From: Stropharia rugosoannulata
Taxonomy: Eukaryota > Basidiomycota > Agaricomycetes > Agaricales > Strophariaceae
Assembly: GCA_028532985.1 (NCBI GenBank)
Contig: JANCIK010000002.1
Location: 2,666,001-2,730,000, forward strand
Reading direction: 5' to 3'
DNA length: 64,000 nucleotides
Shown here: in pieces, positions 57,516 through 64,000 of the stretch
Position numbering within the stretch: the stretch's first letter is position 1
Layout: each line of letters opens with the position of its first letter
Notes under the pieces: model-generated
Told to the model about the DNA's origin: nothing
Database searches by the model: none
Seen by the model: only the letters and a program-made list of their open reading frames with translations
Position numbers and translations under genes: made by a program

Positions 57516-58983
57516 TCATTGGTAAGGATCAAATTTCCAGTCGTCTTGATGATTGTTGTGATACTCGGATAATCCGTTGTAATAAGCGCCCGCATCGTAA
57601 CATGATGCTAAACGATAGGAAGGTTCTTCATGACCATACTGGAACTCTGTTTTTGTGTGGCGTGGTGTGTTCTGCACGTAGTAAGCCTCGTCGGAAGACT
57701 CCTCGTACGACACGCTGCAATGCATACTAGTATGTGCATATTTTGCAGGTCCTGTCCATGCCTTCGAGCCATAACGTTCAACGTTATCGAATGCTACCCA
57801 AGGTAGCTGGCGAAGCGGGGGGCGACAGCTTAATCGACTTGCGGGAGTGTCAAAATTTTCAGCTAGAGCGTATTCACCGGCTTTGTCTTGTCTGAGCGAC
57901 GGGGACCGATTATTCATGCGGCGTTGGCCACCGGAGTCAACCTTTCTCAGATCCTGAAAGCGGAAGGTTGAGAAACTGCTGATGAATGAGCCAAGCAGAA
58001 ATGCTGATACTACCTCATGGTCAATAACAGATACTTTGTTCCCTCTTATGTTTCTTCCGTCAAGGACTGTGACAGCATATCTTGCGTCTTCCCGACTGAA
58101 GAACTCGATGAAACTGTTTTCGTATTTATAACCCGTACTCCTAACGTTAACAGACACATACCCTCGACCTTGGTCCCTTTTGTCAAGATCGCAGAAAGCT
58201 ACTAAAAGGCCGGATGATCTGCCGAAGTCCTTGAGTTCCTACGAGTTACTATATAAAAAGGAGAGCAGCACAACAGATCGGGCAACATACCTGCCAGCGC
58301 ATGTCTCTTGGTAAACCAAGGACGACCACCGGATGCCGCATCTTTGAGCATCTATAGGATCTTCAAGAGGTAATCAGTTATTGCGCGAACCTACAAAAAA
58401 GGGCTTACTTTTGTGGCACATACATGTTACTCATAATCGAAGGAATGTCCTTCCGCAATGGATGCGCAAACTCTATAACAATGCCTGTGATCAGTTTATA
58501 TGCACTCAGTTAGATAAACATATAGCGGGCAAAAAGTCTATCACTGACGTTTGCCCATCAATGGCTCAGTCCTATAAGTGTTGAGAGCCGTAGTGGCATG
58601 CTGTTTGCGAGTTTTCAATGAAAGAAAGGATCACGATACGTTATAATGTAAAAGCGAACTGACCTCTTCGGATTCGTATTGTACAAAGGCATAATCTGTG
58701 TAACTGTTGTGTTGAATGTTCTACGATGCTTCCCAAAAGCAAGGACTAACTAGAGAGAATTTTCATCTCGCGTATCTTGCCATGGAGCGAGAGATTCTAA
58801 AGGGGTCAGGGTCTGTGGGGGGTGAGTTATCCGACATGGCCTACGTGGAACAAATCAGCTTCATTGATATCCTTGCCTAGACCTTAAATGGTTGAATAGT
58901 AAGTCCTAGAAGCCGTGATTGAGTGGTGGTCCTTATTTACCGCGCATATACAAACGCTTGGATTTAAAAGATAAACCAGGCAT
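57516..58983 (-). CDS. two-RRM RNA-binding protein (Mei2-like)
   Basis: I place the start at MPGLSFKSKRLYMRG. RRM1 is built from LYMRGKDINEADLF, SLHGKIREMKIL, YTDYAFVQYESEE (RNP1) and TALNTYRTEPLMGKR, then FAHPLRKDIPSIM. RRM2 follows from GRPWFTKRHALAG-like residues, LLVAFCDLDKRDQGRGFIEF and SREDARYAVTVLDGRNIRGN. The tail is rich in Tyr, His, Ser and Asn and ends DDWKFDPYQ. At least eight short exons. The order and motifs resemble Mei2-type proteins, which regulate meiotic and other transcripts, but the gene is short and lacks the usual long N-terminal region. The join before NIQHNSYTDY is not in phase with the exon I read before it, so that part of the model is uncertain. Confidence 0.6.
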
Positions 58984-59250
58984 GTAAGTGACCCAGTGGT
59001 TGTTATTGTGGTAAGGAGGAGTAACAGGGACAGTACGCAGTCTCTCAGGTGAGCTGTGGTATGATCACGCTTCGCGAGTTCTCTTCGCAAGTCGCTCAAC
59101 TTTGCATCAAGTTTTGTGGATAATTAATCAATTAATCAGGTGTCATTCATTTTTCAAATTAGATAGACTTCTACACCTCTAATTACAGATCGGCTAGGGA
59201 CCCAAGGCGGCCTTGCCTTAAAGTTTAGCTTTTTCCTGGCAGAAATATTA

Positions 59251-61052
<1,802 letters not shown>

Positions 61053-61762
61053 GGTGAAGGAGAAAGAGGACAGTGCGCTTTCCAGGAACCTCGAAGGTAA
61101 CTTCGGTTCCGTAGGATGGCGTAGGAATGGCGAATGTGAGTTATCGGCCGACTACAAATTGGTCGAGTCAATTGCAGGCTGCCTCACTACTACTGTTTCA
61201 CAGATTATCGATTAGAGTGTGTGCCATTTTTGTAATCTCGTCTCGATTTGTCAGCAACTTCTCCTCGAAGTCTCGATATTTTACATATGTATGTCACAGC
61301 GGTGGAGCTCGACACGTCAAGTCAATCGCATTTTCAGGTTGTTGCGTGTTGACTTTGCACCTCGCAATGCTGCTCGAAATAATCACTCGTCACTGTTGAC
61401 TGTTAAGTGCTATAACTTGTACTTCTTTCTTCCCGAGTCTCCTGTTTTTATCTGATACCCAGACTCGTGTAAGTCAGAAGTAATGATCTATGGATCAAAA
61501 ATGCGCCTACCGAGTCCAAGTTATCATTTTGCCCGTGTTGGTTTACTGTTTAGTTGGTCTGCGACGTGAAGAACATGAGTCATGCAGCAAATTTATATAG
61601 CGTACATACGTCAATATCACAAAAACAACAAATGAGATACTACGATATCGGATAAATGTATTGTCTAGTGAGATGAAATAAAGTACAACATGAGCATTGG
61701 GAAATACAATTGCTAGTCGAGGGTAACTTCGAGTGGATATATAACAGGATGTCATAGCTGGG
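61053..61762. other. promoter region of the PLP enzyme gene
   Basis: 710 bp between two minus-strand genes. Short open frames on the plus strand have no motif and lie antisense to the promoter. I see nothing else to support. Confidence 0.5.
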
Positions 61763-64000
61763 TTAATAGCCTTGAGGTTCAAGATTCCCGCTGTATGAAG
61801 GCGATGAAGAAGTGTATATGGGACCAACGTTGTTGTTGGGATCCAATTGCAATATGCCCGAGTCACGCATAAACGACATCCATTGTTCATCCATCCCTGA
61901 CTCTCCAGTCATCATCATCCCAAGGTCAACAAGGGATGAATCTGACGGGTCGACTTTGATATCCATCAGAAGGTCTGGTTGAGAATTACCGTTATTGTTA
62001 TTCATTGAAGGGAATTGAGCTGGTGTGGTGTGAGGAAGCGGTGAAAGCTGGGAGCTTATGTTATTGTACGTCGACGAAGGAAGGGGTGTAAAAAGCGTTG
62101 GGGGAACCCAATTTTGCCAATTGTTTTGTTGATCTACTTCCGATTGATTCTGAGGCATCGACGAAGATTCGGGTATTTCAGCAGATGTTTTAAATCCGCT
62201 GTCGGGTGAACTCTGGCAAGAGACACTGGGGGGAGGGAACATAGACAGGTATTCGACGAGGGATGGATGTACCTCGCGCGTTAGGTCAGGTGCAGACACG
62301 GATGCTGCCCGCGATTCAGAACTATCGGAAGGGGTCGATACAGTTGTCGAACTTGCAGTCAAGCTCTTTTTCTTGTTTGAGCTGTTGAGCAGTTTGGTGA
62401 CCAGAACACGTGTCTGTCCACCGAATAGAGCAAGTTCATCGTCCCCGTAATCAGGCTTGTCCGTCGACAGAAATTTGGCAGCATTGGAATTGCCCGTTCG
62501 GAATTGTGAATAGATGTGGAATGCTTTCTCGCGCATTTTGTACAAAATTGCCTATAGAAACAAACATGAGAGTGCATCACAAGCTGGAAGCATTTTTACT
62601 CACCAATCCACTCCGAGCTCGTAATGATTGCATCGCACCCTTTTCAAACAAATCACATGCAAGTCCAAGCTCAATGAAAGCGCTGGGGGCCATACTAGAT
62701 GATGGGGAACGAGTGACAATGCAACCTACAATAATCTGTCGCCCATGTCAATCAGATATGTGAATATATGCGGTGTCACTAATACTAACAGATGCAGAGA
62801 ACACTAAACTTTTGTCAATACAGGTAGTCCATGATTATGTTATATATACTTACAATGTGTCCAGATACCCCACCATCGCCCGCAAAGCTCAGGGAACCGG
62901 TCGAAGTGGTTCAAACTCGACTTAATTATTCCAGATGCACATCGATAGGTAGCCAAGAAGGAGGGGGCAAACGGACTTTGCAGAGGATTCATTGGATGAT
63001 CGAGCATTGCATGGGCAAAGAAACTGCGATGCAAGTACAGCAAACCTAATGGAATGCAAAGATCGACAGGGGAAACATTAAGAAATGTTAAATCAAGACT
63101 TACTTATGGAGCGGTACTGCCCAAGGAGAGATTGTTTCATATATACGGATGGAGTAGATTGGTCTTCATCTGGGTTTATGAAGGCATTCAAATGCGGGAA
63201 AAATGTCTTCTCTCGCACTTTCCGATCGAGTTCGAGGATGGTCTGATAATGTGGAGTCTCCGCTGTCAATGTGAGCTCGATAACTGAAGCGAAAACCTCC
63301 TTTGCGAATTCGTACTTCCAGCGATAATCTGACCAAAGACAGTTAGTTTGAACTTATGAAGCGTGAAGCGGATTTATACTTACATCCAACCAGCTTGTTC
63401 CCTTGGTCGTCAACTGTGGCTTCATCATCATCTGGAAACTCAGTGTCTATGTATGAGAGTCTTATTGAAGGTGGCCGGCCAAGGGCAAGACTCTTACAAG
63501 TCAAAATAAGCATCAGTGAACGTAAAGGACCATATAGAAATGACATACATAGAAGAGTTCAGTTGAAAACAGTTCCCAAAACAGCGACCGTCTCCTTTGA
63601 ACTACTTTGGGGCTCATCTTGAACCTTGAACTGTCACGATCTTTGGGTTCATCAGAATTTGGATAGTACAGGTAAAGTGAAAATAAATTTACGAAGTCCC
63701 AACTACAAAAAGTCAGCAAAAGAATAATAGAATGCAGGATTCTGACTCACACTCTGAGCCAGTTTAGCGCCAAGGGAAATAAGCGCCCACTTCAGGATGA
63801 TGTCAATCAGATGAAATGATTAAGCGAGAGGGCTGATCACTTACAGCGCTATCCATGGTATACCTCTTTCCAGCATTACCGTGGTAATTAGCCATCAACA
63901 AGACAGCTTGAACTGTGGCAATCTCAGGGGAATCGAAAACAGAACGTAGTGACAAGCTTCCGCGACCCAGGTGGTAATATAGATCGGCTTCTTGGTTACC
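61763..64000 (-). CDS. fungal-specific transcription factor, C-terminal part (runs off the right edge)
   Basis: Only the 3' part lies in the window; the zinc cluster, if present, is beyond 64000. The visible exons match the fungal-trans regulatory domain: DLYYHLGRGSLSLRSVFDSP, TVQAVLLMANYHGNAGKRYT and AWALISLGAKLAQS, then LHRDSSRFKMSPKVVQRRRS and LFWELFSTELFY. LALGRPPSIRLSYIDTEFPD is the classic family signature. Later exons give LLYLHRSFFAHAMLDHPMNP and LGLACDLFEKGAMQSLRARS. The last exon is Ser/Pro/Asn-rich and ends SPSYSGNLEPQGY, a likely activation region. At least nine introns. Targets cannot be inferred; relatives control carbon or secondary metabolism. Confidence 0.87.

Overview
The window is nuclear DNA of a filamentous basidiomycete, most likely an Agaricomycete. 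Genes are densely packed on both strands and cut by many short introns of about 48-70 nt. Fungal-only families are present (Zn2Cys6 regulators, a Dal5-type permease, a DUF7719 membrane protein), as are proteins I associate with mushrooms and their relatives (an SLIP-GC-like GTPase, an F-box protein of the Agaricomycete layout, a Dicer with two RNase III domains). There are no operons, Shine-Dalgarno sites, CRISPR arrays or phage genes. All names come from reading translated exons; no database search was run, and most multi-exon models are spliced by eye.

Layout. 1-1.8 kb: no protein gene, one intron-bearing tRNA-Thr on the minus strand. 1.8-2.3 kb: a small Tyr/Pro/Gly-rich protein. 2.9-7.7 kb (minus): a large dynamin-like nuclear GTPase. 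8.2-10.5 kb (minus): a five-exon unknown gene. 10.8-13.2 kb (minus): an MFS permease. 13.6-15.0 kb (minus): ERG10 acetyl-CoA acetyltransferase. 15.3-16.0 kb (minus): ATG10, divergent from RPS1 (16.1-17.1 kb, plus). 17.4-18.1 kb: APT1, convergent with an EDEM-type GH47 protein carrying a PA domain (18.2-21.7 kb, minus). 21.9-25.3 kb (plus): a ZNRD2-like zinc protein and an unknown gene. 25.4-26.6 kb (minus): a FAF1-like ribosome assembly factor.

26.6-30.8 kb is the only gene-poor, accessory-looking stretch. It holds a 668-bp element with 35-bp terminal inverted repeats, a decayed minus-strand coding remnant, a diverged direct repeat flanking an orphan 5' exon, and two tandem hairpin copies. 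30.8-33.5 kb: a DUF7719 membrane protein and, convergently, an ankyrin-like protein. 34.0-39.9 kb (plus): a Dicer whose RNase III domains look intact but whose helicase ATP-binding motifs are gone; this is the most interesting gene in the window.

40-48.9 kb: a Cox8/VIIc subunit, aldehyde dehydrogenase, a Zn2Cys6 regulator, proteasome alpha-2 and a 1-Cys peroxiredoxin. 49-61 kb: SSU72 (with a GC-AG intron inside its catalytic loop), an F-box protein, the ER t-SNARE UFE1, TVP38, the LOA1-like acyltransferase, a two-RRM protein and a PLP-dependent sulfur amino acid enzyme. The window ends inside a fungal-specific transcription factor (61.8-64 kb, minus). Most neighbours are unrelated housekeeping genes; short divergent gaps (131 and 164 bp) suggest shared promoters.
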